In this document: positions 25,464 through 34,207 of the stretch, piece after piece
Position numbering within the stretch: the first letter of the stretch is position 1
Layout of the letters: each line of letters opens with the position of its first letter
Assembly: GCA_964628185.1 (NCBI GenBank)
Contig: CAZVLQ010000021.1
Coordinates: forward strand, 1 to 34,883
From: CAZVLQ01 sp964628185
GTDB taxonomy: Bacteria > Pseudomonadota > Zetaproteobacteria > Mariprofundales > Mariprofundaceae
DNA: 34,883 nt
Direction: 5' to 3'
Translations under genes and position numbers: made by a program
Notes under the pieces: model-generated
The model's database searches: none
Seen by the model: only the letters and a program-made list of their open reading frames with translations
Told to the model about the DNA's origin: nothing

Positions 25464-26443
25464 TTCCCGTGCCCGTGACGGATGCGGGGATCAGCCCATG
25501 CATAGGCGAGATCAGCCAGCAGATTTCCCAGCAGCGTTAATACGGCGCCGATGACGGTAATACCCATAACCAGTGGATAATCCCGTGCCAGCACGGCGCC
25601 GTAAAACAACAGTCCCATGCCGGGAATGGAGAAAAGCTGCTCGACGATTACAGAGCCGCCGATTAAACCGGGAATCGAAAGCCCCAGCAGCGTGATAATG
25701 GGAAGCAGGGCGTTTTTCAATGCGTAACGATAGTGAATGCGTGATTCCGGCACGCCCATTGCGCGGGCCGTGGTCACGTAATCAGCACGAATGACCTCCA
25801 GCATGCCGCTGCGCATGAAGCGGCTCATGCCGGCAAGCCCGCCAATGGCGGAAACGAATACCGGAAGCAGCAGGTGTCTGGCGAGGTCCCATTGTTGACC
25901 CCAGAAACCCATTTGTCGCCAGTCATAGTCATGGATGCCGGAGATCGGCAACCATGGAATCTTGACGCCGAAGGCGATCATCAGCAACAGTCCAAGCCAG
26001 AAAGAAGGAATGGCGAAGCCGATGAACACGAACACCGTCATGCCGCGGTCAAACCATGAATTCCGGCGCACCGCGGACAAAACCCCGATGGGCACGGAAA
26101 AGATAAAGATAAGACCCATGGCCAGCGTGTTGATCCAGATAGTGATCGGCATCCGCTCGGCAATCTTGTCGAGCACCGGCCGGTGATCAGCGGCGAAGGA
26201 TTGGCCAAAATCGAGTCGCGCCAGTCGTTTGAGCCAGTTCCAGTACTGCTCGTGCAGGGGCTTGTCCAGACCGTAATAGGCGCGCAGGCGATTGATATCC
26301 GCCGCTGAAACCTTGGGATTGAATTCCTGCCCGGCTACTACCGGCTCTCCCGGCGCTACATGCATGATGGCAAAGGAAATCAGCGTGATGCCAAACAGCA
26401 ATGGAATCATCCCGATGATGCGTTTGATGAGATAGCCCTTCAT
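25460..26443 (-). CDS. Dipeptide/oligopeptide-type ABC transporter permease (DppB/OppB/YejB family)
   Basis: A 327-aa inner-membrane permease, chosen to start at ATG 26443 (MKGYLIKRIIGM), the usual OppB N terminus; a longer open frame upstream lacks membrane or family character. Seen: a first transmembrane helix at 5-28, a periplasmic loop with YGLDKPLHEQYWNWL and LDFGQSF (OppB signature), then five helices and the EAA loop YVTTARAMGVPESRIHYRY. It forms the heterodimer with the following OppC-like permease. The binding protein and ATPase genes that normally accompany such a pair are not in the window; upstream is the divergent rimP operon. They must be encoded elsewhere or the system is incomplete. 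Confidence 0.92.
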   Translation of the reverse strand: MKGYLIKRIIGMIPLLFGITLISFAIMHVAPGEPVVAGQEFNPKVSAADINRLRAYYGLDKPLHEQYWNWLKRLARLDFGQSFAADHRPVLDKIAERMPITIWINTLAMGLIFIFSVPIGVLSAVRRNSWFDRGMTVFVFIGFAIPSFWLGLLLMIAFGVKIPWLPISGIHDYDWRQMGFWGQQWDLARHLLLPVFVSAIGGLAGMSRFMRSGMLEVIRADYVTTARAMGVPESRIHYRYALKNALLPIITLLGLSIPGLIGGSVIVEQLFSIPGMGLLFYGAVLARDYPLVMGITVIGAVLTLLGNLLADLAYAWADPRIRHGHGK

Positions 26444-26505
26444 GGAGCGGCATGTTAACAGCCTGGCCTGACCTTTACACACAAATACAACACTTGAAAA
26501 AAATC

Positions 26506-26533
26506 TTGCCATTGATTTCCACCCACCTATAAT
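26506..26533 (+). promoter_or_regulatory. Sigma70-type promoter of the rimP-nusA operon
   Basis: TTGCCA at 26506-26511 and a perfect TATAAT at 26528-26533 are separated by 16 bases on the plus strand. It is the best consensus promoter I saw in the window. Transcription would begin near 26540, just before the hairpin at 26545-26570 and about 205 bases upstream of rimP. It lies in the 304-base gap that also separates the divergent permease genes. Confidence 0.65.
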
Positions 26534-26544
26534 ACGTGTCGTTG

Positions 26545-26570
26545 AAAGTGGGCTGCGGCTCGCTTTTTTT
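26545..26570 (+). terminator. Intrinsic terminator / attenuator in the rimP leader
   Basis: AAAGTGGGC-TGCG-GCTCGCTTT forms a 9-bp stem (two G-U pairs in RNA) with a 4-base loop, and the run of seven Ts at 26564-26570 overlaps and follows the right arm. It lies a few bases after the probable transcription start, so most transcripts might end here unless antiterminated. A terminator before rimP-nusA fits known feedback by NusA on its own operon (rimP leader structures are known in gammaproteobacteria). Bases 26571-26747 are otherwise unassigned leader. Confidence 0.6.
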
Positions 26571-26747
26571 GTTTTCCGGGCGGTCGTCCATTCTGTATTT
26601 TTTACCGGGTGAAGCTGCGGCACATTTAGAGACAGTCCGGACCAGATTGGAAGGAATAGATGTTTGCTGATCCATGCATGAGCATCCGCCCGTTTTTATC
26701 TGTCCGGCGGCAAAAATGTCTGAGCCGTTCGTAAGGGTTAACGGAAA

Positions 26748-27218
26748 ATGGAAGATCGTATTCGGGAACTGCTTGCCCCCATTGTTTATGAACTGGGTGT
26801 GGAGGTCCTCAAGGTCAGCCTTGGCGGTGGTCATCACCGGCAGTTGCTGAGGGTCGTTGTGGACCGTACGGAGGGCGTCTCCTGTGAAACGCTGGGGCAG
26901 ATAAGCAGGGCCTTGTCCCTGCAGCTTGATGCCGTAAACCTGATTCGGGGGCGCTATCATCTGGAAGTGAGCTCTCCCGGGCTGGACTGGCCGCTGACAG
27001 GCGAAGCCGATTTCAGGCGCCATAAGGGCGAGATCCTGAGAGTCTGTTTCGAGGACGGAACAAGCCTGACCGGCAAAAATGCCGGTCCCTGCAGGGGCGG
27101 TGTGCGCATTCAGGATGACGGAGGCCGTGTGGTGGATATTGTTATGGACGAAGTCGTAAAAATCGTACGCGTCGTGGACTGGAAACGCTCCGATTCACGC
27201 ACCGGAAAGAAACGTTGA
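26748..27218 (+). CDS. rimP: Ribosome maturation factor RimP
   Basis: Cytoplasmic factor for 30S subunit assembly (formerly YhbC/YlxS). The 156-aa protein shows the two-domain pattern: an N-terminal alpha/beta domain with LLAPIVYELGVEVLKVSL, RVVVDRTEGVSCETLGQISR, then YHLEVSSPGLDWPL (the conserved EVSSPGxxRPL segment, here D-W), and an Sm-like beta domain with GRVVDIVMDEVVKIVRV. The start ATG 26748 has only a weak GGAAA upstream. First gene of the rimP-nusA-ylxR-infB-rbfA-nrnA-truB-cyclophilin operon. Confidence 0.95.
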   Translation: MEDRIRELLAPIVYELGVEVLKVSLGGGHHRQLLRVVVDRTEGVSCETLGQISRALSLQLDAVNLIRGRYHLEVSSPGLDWPLTGEADFRRHKGEILRVCFEDGTSLTGKNAGPCRGGVRIQDDGGRVVDIVMDEVVKIVRVVDWKRSDSRTGKKR

Positions 27219-27242
27219 GATTACAGGTGAGGAAATAATGCG

Positions 27243-28709
27243 ATGAATGTTCAGATGTTACAGGTTGCACAGGCCGTAGCGCGCGAAAAAGGCGTGGATG
27301 AAGAACTGGTGTTTGATGCCATGGAACAGGCGATCAAGACGGCCGCCCGCCGTACTTACGGGGACAAACAGGTGGAAGCCCGTATCGATCGCGGAACAGG
27401 TGAAATGCAACTGTACCATGTCCGTATCGTTGTGGACAATATTGAGGATGATGTCAACGAGTTAAGCCTGGAAGATGCGAAGAAACTGGATTCCGCGGCG
27501 GATATCGGCACTGAATTCAAGGACCCGCTGCCACCCATTGAATTGGGACGTATCGCCGCCCAGACGGCCAAGCAGGTGATTAATCAGAAAATTCGGGAGG
27601 CCGAGCGCGACCGTGTCGTGGCTGAATATGAGCCGCGCGTGGGCGAATTGATCACCGGCATTGTAAAGCGCGTTGAGCGAGGCAATGTCTACGTGGACCT
27701 GGGGCGCGGTGAAGCTGTGATGTATCGTGAAGACCTGTTGCCGCGCGAGTCCTACCGCCAGGGGGACCGGGTCCGCGCCTATCTGCGCGAAGTCCGCAAC
27801 CAGCCCAAAGGGCCGCTGGTATTTGTTTCCAGGTCGGATGCGGGCATGGTGCAACGTCTGTTCGAACAGGAGGTGCCGGAAATCCAGGACGGGCTGGTGG
27901 TGATCCAGGCCATTGCGCGCGACCCCGGCTCCCGTACCAAGATTGCCGTGATTTCAAACGATCCCGCAGTTGATCCGGTTGGCGCCTGTGTCGGCATGCG
28001 GGGTGCCCGGGTACAGGCGGTGGTCAATGAACTGCATGGCGAGAAAATCGATATTATCGAGTGGACGCCGGATACGGTGACATTTGTCGTGAATGCGCTG
28101 GCACCGGCGGAAATTGAGCGTGTGCTTGTCGATGAGGAAAATAATACGATTGAAGTGGCGGTCGCTGAGGATCAGCTTGCCATCGCTATCGGCCGCAGGG
28201 GACAGAATGTCCGTCTTGCCTCCGAACTGACGGGCTGGAATATCGAGATCATGACGGCGGGAGAGGAACGCGAAAAGCGTGCCGCCGAAATCGAGACCGC
28301 CAAATCCATGTTCCAGGAAAGTCTTGATATTGACGAAGGGTTTGCCTCCCTGCTTTGCAACGAGGGCTTTATTTCCCTTGAGAATCTGGCTTATTGCGCC
28401 ATTGATGAATTGACCGCTATCGAGGGCCTGGATGAAGAGACGGCGCATGAATTGCAGGATCGCGCCCGGAACACGCTGCTTCAGAAGGAACTGGGGAAAC
28501 ATGAAGAAGCGAAAATTGAAGACAGCCTGATGCAGATCTCCGGTATGACGGAGGGTCTTGCCGCCCAACTGGCCGCCCGTGGCATCGGTAGCGCCCGGAC
28601 GCTGGCTGATGCAGCTCTGGACGAACTGGGGGGCATTGAAGACGTTTCCCGTGAAGCGCTGGAAGCGATGATCCTTGCCGCCAGAGAGGCATGCGGCTGG
28701 TTTGACTGA
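27243..28709 (+). CDS. nusA: Transcription termination/antitermination protein NusA
   Basis: Binds RNA polymerase and nascent RNA, affecting pausing, intrinsic termination and antitermination. The 488-aa protein has an N-terminal polymerase-binding domain (1-125), an S1 domain (about 135-200, GELITGIVKRVERGNVYVDLG), two KH domains (about 225-345, with GMRGARVQAVVNEL and IGRRGQNVRLASEL), and two C-terminal acidic HhH repeats (about 360-488). The double acidic repeat is the arrangement of E. coli NusA and contacts the polymerase alpha C-terminal domain. ATG 27243 is preceded by GAGGAA; the ATG five bases earlier hits a stop at once. It follows rimP by 24 bases and overlaps ylxR. Confidence 0.97.
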   Translation: MNVQMLQVAQAVAREKGVDEELVFDAMEQAIKTAARRTYGDKQVEARIDRGTGEMQLYHVRIVVDNIEDDVNELSLEDAKKLDSAADIGTEFKDPLPPIELGRIAAQTAKQVINQKIREAERDRVVAEYEPRVGELITGIVKRVERGNVYVDLGRGEAVMYREDLLPRESYRQGDRVRAYLREVRNQPKGPLVFVSRSDAGMVQRLFEQEVPEIQDGLVVIQAIARDPGSRTKIAVISNDPAVDPVGACVGMRGARVQAVVNELHGEKIDIIEWTPDTVTFVVNALAPAEIERVLVDEENNTIEVAVAEDQLAIAIGRRGQNVRLASELTGWNIEIMTAGEEREKRAAEIETAKSMFQESLDIDEGFASLLCNEGFISLENLAYCAIDELTAIEGLDEETAHELQDRARNTLLQKELGKHEEAKIEDSLMQISGMTEGLAAQLAARGIGSARTLADAALDELGGIEDVSREALEAMILAAREACGWFD

Positions 28710-29301
28710 TGAGCCCGATGCACGGCGGCGATGTCTGGTCTGTCACAGAAAAAGGCCCAAACACGAAATGCTGCGGCTGGTTTGCGCCGAGTCGGGACAG
28801 GTTTGGCCTGATATATTAGGCAAAGCGCCGGGCCGTGGCGCATATGTCTGCTGGGACAGGGCATGTATGGCCCGTCTGCATGACAGGCATTTCCGGGCGG
28901 CGTGGAAAGAACGATGCCTTGTGGACGGGCAGGTTGTCGAACTGAAACAGCGTTCGGCGGTAGCGCTTTTGCATTTATGTCGGCAATATGTGCACCGTCA
29001 GCGCTCCAGCCTGAAGATCGGCCGCGATGCGGTTATGCGCCGGATGTGGGCTCAGACGCCTGTGATGGTCGTGCTGGCATCAGATGCCGGCGATGCATTG
29101 ACCAGGCAGGTAGGAAAAGCTTGCGCCAATCGCCGGAATGCCGGTCTTGGAACGGTGCTTGTACCCTTTGGAGACGCAGCCCTTCTGGGCGGTTTTCTGG
29201 GACGGGAGAGACTCGCGGTATTGGCGATGGATGATAAGGCCGCGGGTGAAAAATTACGGCAATACTGTAACTGGTACGGTCAGCTACAAGAAATGGAGTA
29301 G
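28702..29301 (+). CDS. YlxR (DUF448) - L7Ae-like fusion RNA-binding protein
   Basis: A 199-aa protein. I place the start at TTG 28702, overlapping the nusA stop by eight bases, because this gives the short YlxR-type N terminus; a second TTG at 28675 lies deeper inside nusA. Residues 1-75 match YlxR/RnpM (DUF448): RRRCLVCHRKRPKHEMLRLV and GRGAYVCWDRAC. Residues about 105-195 look like an L7Ae/L30e RNA-binding fold (MVVLASDAGDALTRQVGKAC). In Firmicutes these are separate ylxR and ylxQ genes between nusA and infB; here they are fused, as in many alphaproteobacteria. RnpM/YlxR of Bacillus has been linked to RNase P regulation; the role here is inferred to be RNA binding. Confidence 0.88.
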   Translation: MTDEPDARRRCLVCHRKRPKHEMLRLVCAESGQVWPDILGKAPGRGAYVCWDRACMARLHDRHFRAAWKERCLVDGQVVELKQRSAVALLHLCRQYVHRQRSSLKIGRDAVMRRMWAQTPVMVVLASDAGDALTRQVGKACANRRNAGLGTVLVPFGDAALLGGFLGRERLAVLAMDDKAAGEKLRQYCNWYGQLQEME

Positions 29302-29308
29302 GACTTAC

Positions 29309-31969
29309 ATGGCGAAAATACGCATCCTTGATCTGGCCAAGGAACTTGATGTTGAAGTCTCGGAGTTGCAGTCCGTTGCGCGCGAATGCGGCGTGGTGGC
29401 TGCCGGCCCGACCAGCATGTTAACGCAGGAAGACCGTGAAAAAATTGCCGGGGCGCTGCGTAAAAGCAGAAAAACGGCCGAATCGGGGAAGCGCGGAAGC
29501 CGGACGCTTACCCTGAACAAGCCGATTGTTGCCGGCCAGGCGCGGGCCGGCGCCAGGGTCGAGGGGCGTGGACGCACGGTTCAGGTTGAGGTGAGGAGGC
29601 GTGGCCGACGTACGTTGAGTCCACCGGCACAACCGGAAGCTTCAGCAAAGGCCACCGTTTCACCGGCAAAGGCCGCGGCCATGGCCGTGCAGACAAAAAA
29701 AGCGGTTGAAACAGGCAAAAGGCCACAGGTCGCCGGCCGGCCGGAACGCGGCAGACGCCCTGCCAGCGGGGCGGCGCGCGCGGCTTCTTCCCGCAGCGGT
29801 GGACCGCGAACAACCCTCCGGCGAGGTCCGACACCGGCCCAGATTGCCGCGGCCAAGGCACCGCGATCTTCTCTGAAGCAGATTGAGGAAAGCATAAAAA
29901 GCGACCGCACCGGTCGTGGTAAACGTCCGCCACAGGCCACAAGGCCGGCTCCGGCGACAGTCAGGCGTTCACCTTCCGTAGCAGTCGCCCCGGAAATGCC
30001 GGGAGCCGCAGGCGGCCAGCGTCGAAAGCCGGGGCCGCAGGGTGCTTTCCAGAGACGCCGTTTGTCTCCGGCGGAAAAAGCCGCCCGGCGTACCTATGCG
30101 GAAAAACGTAACCAACTCCTTACCGAGGAGCAGGAAGAACGCATGGCGCGTCTTGCCCGGGGCAGCAAAAAATCGAGCAAGATGATCACCAAGGATGACG
30201 CCGATTTTGTCGTCCGAGATGTGGAGGTAACCGATCCTATTGCGGTATCCGAACTGGCAAGCCGAATGGCGATCAAGGGTGGAGATGTTGTCAAAAGGCT
30301 TTTTGAAATGGGTGTGCCCGCAACCGTTAATGAAAGCATTGATGCGGAAACAGCCGTATTGATCGTTGAGGAATTCGGACACAAACCGAAACTGATTAAC
30401 GCGGCCGCGGTTGAAGATGTTCTGCTGGATGAACCGGAAGATGATCAATCCGTTCTTCAGCCACGCCCTCCCGTTGTTGTTGTGATGGGGCACGTTGATC
30501 ATGGCAAAACCTCGATCCTGGATGCATTGCGCAAGGCGCATGTGGTGGAAGGGGAGGCCGGGGGCATTACCCAGCATATCGGCGCCTACATGGTGAAGCT
30601 CGGATCCGGCGATCGCGTGGTCTTTATTGATACGCCCGGCCATGAGGCTTTCACAGGTCTGCGCGCCCGTGGCGCCAAACTTACGGATGTGGCGGTTCTT
30701 GTAGTTGCCGCGGATGACGGCGTCAAGCCGCAAACCGTGGAGGCACTTAACCATGCCAGGGCGGCCGGCGTACCGATCATCGTGGCCGTCAACAAGATTG
30801 ACAAGGAAGGTGCCGACCCCGAAATGGTCAAGCGGCAACTGGCTGATCATCAACTGATCGCCGAGGACTGGGGCGGTGACACAATTTTCGTCAGCGTATC
30901 GGCCAAAACAGGCGAAGGTCTGGATGATTTGCTCGAAATGCTTGCACTGCAAACCGAAATACTTGAGCTGAAGGCCAACCCGGTCCGGCGCGGCCGGGGC
31001 GTTATAATCGAGTCCCGTCTGGACAAGGGCAGGGGACCGGTGGCCACGGTCCTGGTACAGAATGGCACCTTCAGGAAAGGCGATATCGTCGTGACCGGAA
31101 CGGTAATGGGCCATATTCGCGCCATTGTTGACGAGAACGGGGTCCAGCATCGAACGGCAGGCCCGTCGATTCCATTTGAACTGCTTGGAATCGAGGCGGT
31201 TCCGGCGGCGGGAAAGGATATCGTCGTGGTGAAAAATGAGCGTCAGGCCCGTGAAATTATCAGCTATCGCAAGGATCAGGAACGCCAGCTCGGCGCACAA
31301 CAGCAGAAACGCGCCAGCCTGGATGAACTGTTTGCCTCGGCCAAGGGCGAAGGCGCGAAGGAAGTCAACGTGCTGATCAAGGGCGACGTGACGGGTTCGG
31401 TTGAAGCGATGGGGGAATCCATGGCCAAAGCGGGTACGGAGGACGTCAGGATCAATGTTGTACATAAGGCGATTGGCGGTATTACCGAGTCCGACGTCAT
31501 GCTGGCTTCAGCCTCCAACGCCATTATCATCGGCTTCAATGTCCGCCCGGAAGCCAAGGCCAAAAAACTGGCCGAAACCGAAGGCGTGGACATACGCTTC
31601 TACAAGGTAATCTATGATGCCATTGACGACATGAAGGCGGCGATGGCTGGCGTGCTGGCGCCGGAAGAGATTGAAAAGGTCATTGGCAGCGCCGAGGTGC
31701 GTGAGGTCTTTCATGTTCCGAAGGTGGGCGCGGTGGCCGGCTGCTATGTGAATGATGGCCTTGTAAGCCGTGACGCCCATGTCCGCGTATTGCGGGAAGG
31801 GGTTCTGGTTTATGACGGCAAACTGGCTTCGCTCAGGCGCTTCAAGGATGATGTCAGGGAAGTCCGGAGCGGTTATGAATGTGGTATAGGTGTGGAAAAG
31901 TTCAATGATGTAAAGGTTGGCGACAGTTTCGAGTTTTACGTGATCGAGGAAGTCGCAGCCTCCCTGTAA
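29309..31969 (+). CDS. infB: Translation initiation factor IF-2
   Basis: GTPase that brings initiator tRNA to the 30S subunit and drives subunit joining. From ATG 29309 the product is 886 aa (E. coli 890). Domains: an N-terminal IF2_N (1-50), a long Ala/Arg/Pro-rich linker (about 55-290), a second IF2_N near 300-365, then the G domain with GHVDHGKT at 394-401, DTPGHE, NKID and SAKTGEG, and beta-barrel and C2 tRNA-binding domains. AGGA lies five bases upstream of the ATG; an in-frame ATG at 29138 would be inside ylxR and lacks the family N terminus. Internal starts making shorter IF2 forms, known in E. coli, cannot be judged by eye. Confidence 0.98.
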   Translation: MAKIRILDLAKELDVEVSELQSVARECGVVAAGPTSMLTQEDREKIAGALRKSRKTAESGKRGSRTLTLNKPIVAGQARAGARVEGRGRTVQVEVRRRGRRTLSPPAQPEASAKATVSPAKAAAMAVQTKKAVETGKRPQVAGRPERGRRPASGAARAASSRSGGPRTTLRRGPTPAQIAAAKAPRSSLKQIEESIKSDRTGRGKRPPQATRPAPATVRRSPSVAVAPEMPGAAGGQRRKPGPQGAFQRRRLSPAEKAARRTYAEKRNQLLTEEQEERMARLARGSKKSSKMITKDDADFVVRDVEVTDPIAVSELASRMAIKGGDVVKRLFEMGVPATVNESIDAETAVLIVEEFGHKPKLINAAAVEDVLLDEPEDDQSVLQPRPPVVVVMGHVDHGKTSILDALRKAHVVEGEAGGITQHIGAYMVKLGSGDRVVFIDTPGHEAFTGLRARGAKLTDVAVLVVAADDGVKPQTVEALNHARAAGVPIIVAVNKIDKEGADPEMVKRQLADHQLIAEDWGGDTIFVSVSAKTGEGLDDLLEMLALQTEILELKANPVRRGRGVIIESRLDKGRGPVATVLVQNGTFRKGDIVVTGTVMGHIRAIVDENGVQHRTAGPSIPFELLGIEAVPAAGKDIVVVKNERQAREIISYRKDQERQLGAQQQKRASLDELFASAKGEGAKEVNVLIKGDVTGSVEAMGESMAKAGTEDVRINVVHKAIGGITESDVMLASASNAIIIGFNVRPEAKAKKLAETEGVDIRFYKVIYDAIDDMKAAMAGVLAPEEIEKVIGSAEVREVFHVPKVGAVAGCYVNDGLVSRDAHVRVLREGVLVYDGKLASLRRFKDDVREVRSGYECGIGVEKFNDVKVGDSFEFYVIEEVAASL

Positions 31970-31971
31970 TC

Positions 31972-32328
31972 ATGGCCGTATCATCGAGAAGTACAGGGCG
32001 ATCGCGTCTGTTTGCCGATATCAGACGCCTGCTCTCCACCCTGATGCAGCGTGATGTTGCTGATCCGCGCCTGCTGGGCGTGTGCATCACCCGCCTGGAT
32101 CCCATACACGGTGGTCAGAAATTGCACGTGTGGGTGCACAAGCCGGATGTGGATGATGTGGATATATGCGTGAATCGCTTAAACCAGCTTGCACCTCATT
32201 TCTCCCACGAACTGCGCCGGGCCATGCCACGGCGAAGACTGCCGCGACTGGTATTTGTCTGGGACTATTCCATTGAGGCAGGTGACGACATGGTTCGCCT
32301 GTTACGTGCGCTGGAGGGCCGCTCATGA
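31972..32328 (+). CDS. rbfA: 30S ribosome-binding factor RbfA
   Basis: A small KH-like protein that helps 16S rRNA maturation and 30S assembly, with a role in cold adaptation. The 118-aa frame begins two bases after the infB stop. Family marks are the N-terminal helix FADIRRLLSTLM, DPRLLGVCITRLD, and the C-terminal LVFVWDYSIEAGDDMVRLL, which corresponds to the conserved LxFxxDxSxExGxxIxxLL. Length is slightly below E. coli RbfA (133 aa), lacking the flexible tail. The stop overlaps nrnA as ATGA. Confidence 0.93.
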   Translation: MAVSSRSTGRSRLFADIRRLLSTLMQRDVADPRLLGVCITRLDPIHGGQKLHVWVHKPDVDDVDICVNRLNQLAPHFSHELRRAMPRRRLPRLVFVWDYSIEAGDDMVRLLRALEGRS

Positions 32329-33308
32329 TGGACTGGCCCAAAGCCTGCGAGGTGATCAGCCGGGCGGACAGCATTGTGCTGACCACCCACTGCAACCCTG
32401 ACGGTGACGGTATTGGTTCCGAGCTTGCATTGTATCATGCCCTTAAGGAAGCGGGCAAAAAGGTGTATATACACAATCGCGACGGGGTTCCGCGTATTTA
32501 CCGGTTTCTTCCCGGTTCGGATGCCGTAAGTCGGGGGAATGAATTCAGTCATCAGGATGTGGACCTTATCCTCAGTCTGGATGCCGGGGCGCGCTCGCGT
32601 CTGGGCCTTGATGGCGCTTTTTTCGAGGGTCGGACATTGCTTAATATTGATCATCATCCCAGCAACGAGATGTTTGGTGATATCAATCTGGTGGATGTAG
32701 GGGCCTGCGCAACCGGAGCCATGGTTGAAGAACTGATCCGGCGCCTTGGCCTGATCCTGACGCCTGCCGCGGCCGAGGCAGTTTACGTGACGGTCCTGAC
32801 GGACACCTTCTGCTTCAGAAATACGAACACATCGGCTGGCGTGTTTGAGCTGGCGGCGCGCCTGGCCAGGGCCGGCGCCAGGCCAGAGCATATTGCTCGC
32901 GAGGTTTATGAGAGCCATCGCAGGGCAACATTTGATCTTCTGCATTTTTGTCTTGCCACGCTGGAAATCCACGACAGGGGGCGTTCGGCCTGGCTGCATG
33001 TAGATCAAAAAATGTACCGGCAAAGCGGCAGTGATGCGGAGGATACCGAGGGTTTCATTGAATACGGGCGTTCACTCCAGGGCATTGAAGTGGCTGTTTT
33101 TATCCGCCCGGAGTCCACGGGCGGATGGAAGGTGAGCTTTCGGGGCAAGCTGGATGTCGATGTTGGCGCCCTGGCCGTATCACTGGGTGGAGGCGGCCAC
33201 CGTTATGCCGCCGGGTGTTCGCTGCCCGGTGCCTTCGATGAGGTCAGGGGCAGGGTCCGACGTGCCGTCAGCGAACTCCTTAACCGGACAACGGGAGAAT
33301 GCCACTGA
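32325..33308 (+). CDS. nrnA: DHH/DHHA1 phosphoesterase, NrnA-type oligoribonuclease/pAp phosphatase
   Basis: NrnA enzymes degrade nano-RNA and may dephosphorylate pAp. The 327-aa protein has the DHH motifs THCNPDGDGIGSELAL (18-35 region), LSLDAG, IDHHPSN (the DHH itself) and a C-terminal DHHA1 domain with GGGGHRYAAG. This is the RecJ-like cytoplasmic type found between rbfA and truB in Firmicutes, deltaproteobacteria and some other proteobacteria; E. coli uses Orn instead. It starts at ATG 32325 (a second ATG follows directly), overlapping rbfA by four bases, and overlaps truB by ten. Whether this genome also has orn cannot be seen here. Confidence 0.9.
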   Translation: MMDWPKACEVISRADSIVLTTHCNPDGDGIGSELALYHALKEAGKKVYIHNRDGVPRIYRFLPGSDAVSRGNEFSHQDVDLILSLDAGARSRLGLDGAFFEGRTLLNIDHHPSNEMFGDINLVDVGACATGAMVEELIRRLGLILTPAAAEAVYVTVLTDTFCFRNTNTSAGVFELAARLARAGARPEHIAREVYESHRRATFDLLHFCLATLEIHDRGRSAWLHVDQKMYRQSGSDAEDTEGFIEYGRSLQGIEVAVFIRPESTGGWKVSFRGKLDVDVGALAVSLGGGGHRYAAGCSLPGAFDEVRGRVRRAVSELLNRTTGECH

Positions 33309-34207
33309 TTTCCGGAGTCGTGTTTCTGGACAAGCCGCAGGGATGGACATCCCGCCAGGCGGTTAACGCAATGATTCACCTGTTTTCATCTCCCGGTAAA
33401 AAACGGATCAGGGCCGGACATGCGGGTACGCTTGATCCGCTGGCCACCGGCATGCTTCCCGTCCTGTTTGGTGAGGCAACGCGCTTTGCCGCTTCAGGTC
33501 TGGATGCGGATAAAGTCTATGATGCGTGCATCGATCTTTCCATGCAGACGGACACGCTGGATGCGGACGGCAGCGTGATCGCCCGCTTCAACGGAAGCGT
33601 CGGTCTGCGGGCGTTGCAACACTCACTGGCCCGTTTTTGCGGCTGCATTCATCAGATCCCTCCCGCCTATTCAGCCCTCCATATTCGGGGTAGACGTGCC
33701 TGTGACATGGCGCGTGCGGGTGAAAAGGTGGAGCTTGCGGCCAGACCGGTCGAAATCCACGAACTGCGATTGCTTGATTTTTCCTTTCCGCTTGTCTCCT
33801 TGCGTGTTCGTTCATCGAAGGGAACCTATATTCGCTCACTGGCCCGCGACATCGGGTCAAGCCTGGGCATGGGAGGATGCATTACATCGCTGCGACGCCT
33901 GTCCACCGGTGGCTGGCCGGAAACCGCCATGGTGACGATGGCGGATGTGATGGAGAAACCGGAAGCATGCGTTCTTCCGTTGCGAGCATGGCTGAGGGAT
34001 TTTCAATCCATCAGTCTTGCCGAAGTGGATGCAAGGCGCTTTGTCCAGGGTCAGCGCATCCGTATGGAGGGGTTTACGGCGGGCGTTGTATCGGTATTTC
34101 GGGATGATACACTACTGGGCACGGGGATGCTGAAACCGGGAATGCAGTGCATGGTTTTACACCCGCTGCGCACCCTTCCGTCCGCCCGGCGGAGACTGCT
34201 GCAATGA
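33299..34207 (+). CDS. truB: tRNA pseudouridine(55) synthase
   Basis: Makes pseudouridine 55 in the T-loop of most tRNAs. The 302-aa protein has VFLDKPQGWTS at the N terminus, the catalytic Asp46 in GHAGTLDPLATGML, GEATRF, the QIPPAYSALHIRG motif, and KGTYIRSLARDIG. The C-terminal 60 residues match the short TruB C-terminal domain. ATG 33299 overlaps the nrnA stop by ten bases; the stop overlaps the next start as ATGA. It is the classical end of the rimP-truB operon; rpsO does not follow here. Confidence 0.96.
   Translation: MPLISGVVFLDKPQGWTSRQAVNAMIHLFSSPGKKRIRAGHAGTLDPLATGMLPVLFGEATRFAASGLDADKVYDACIDLSMQTDTLDADGSVIARFNGSVGLRALQHSLARFCGCIHQIPPAYSALHIRGRRACDMARAGEKVELAARPVEIHELRLLDFSFPLVSLRVRSSKGTYIRSLARDIGSSLGMGGCITSLRRLSTGGWPETAMVTMADVMEKPEACVLPLRAWLRDFQSISLAEVDARRFVQGQRIRMEGFTAGVVSVFRDDTLLGTGMLKPGMQCMVLHPLRTLPSARRRLLQ

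Noticed and set aside
29969..31465. 498-codon open frame antisense to infB
   Set aside because: It lies opposite strongly conserved IF-2 coding sequence, has no ribosome-binding site and no family resemblance; it follows from the codon bias of infB.
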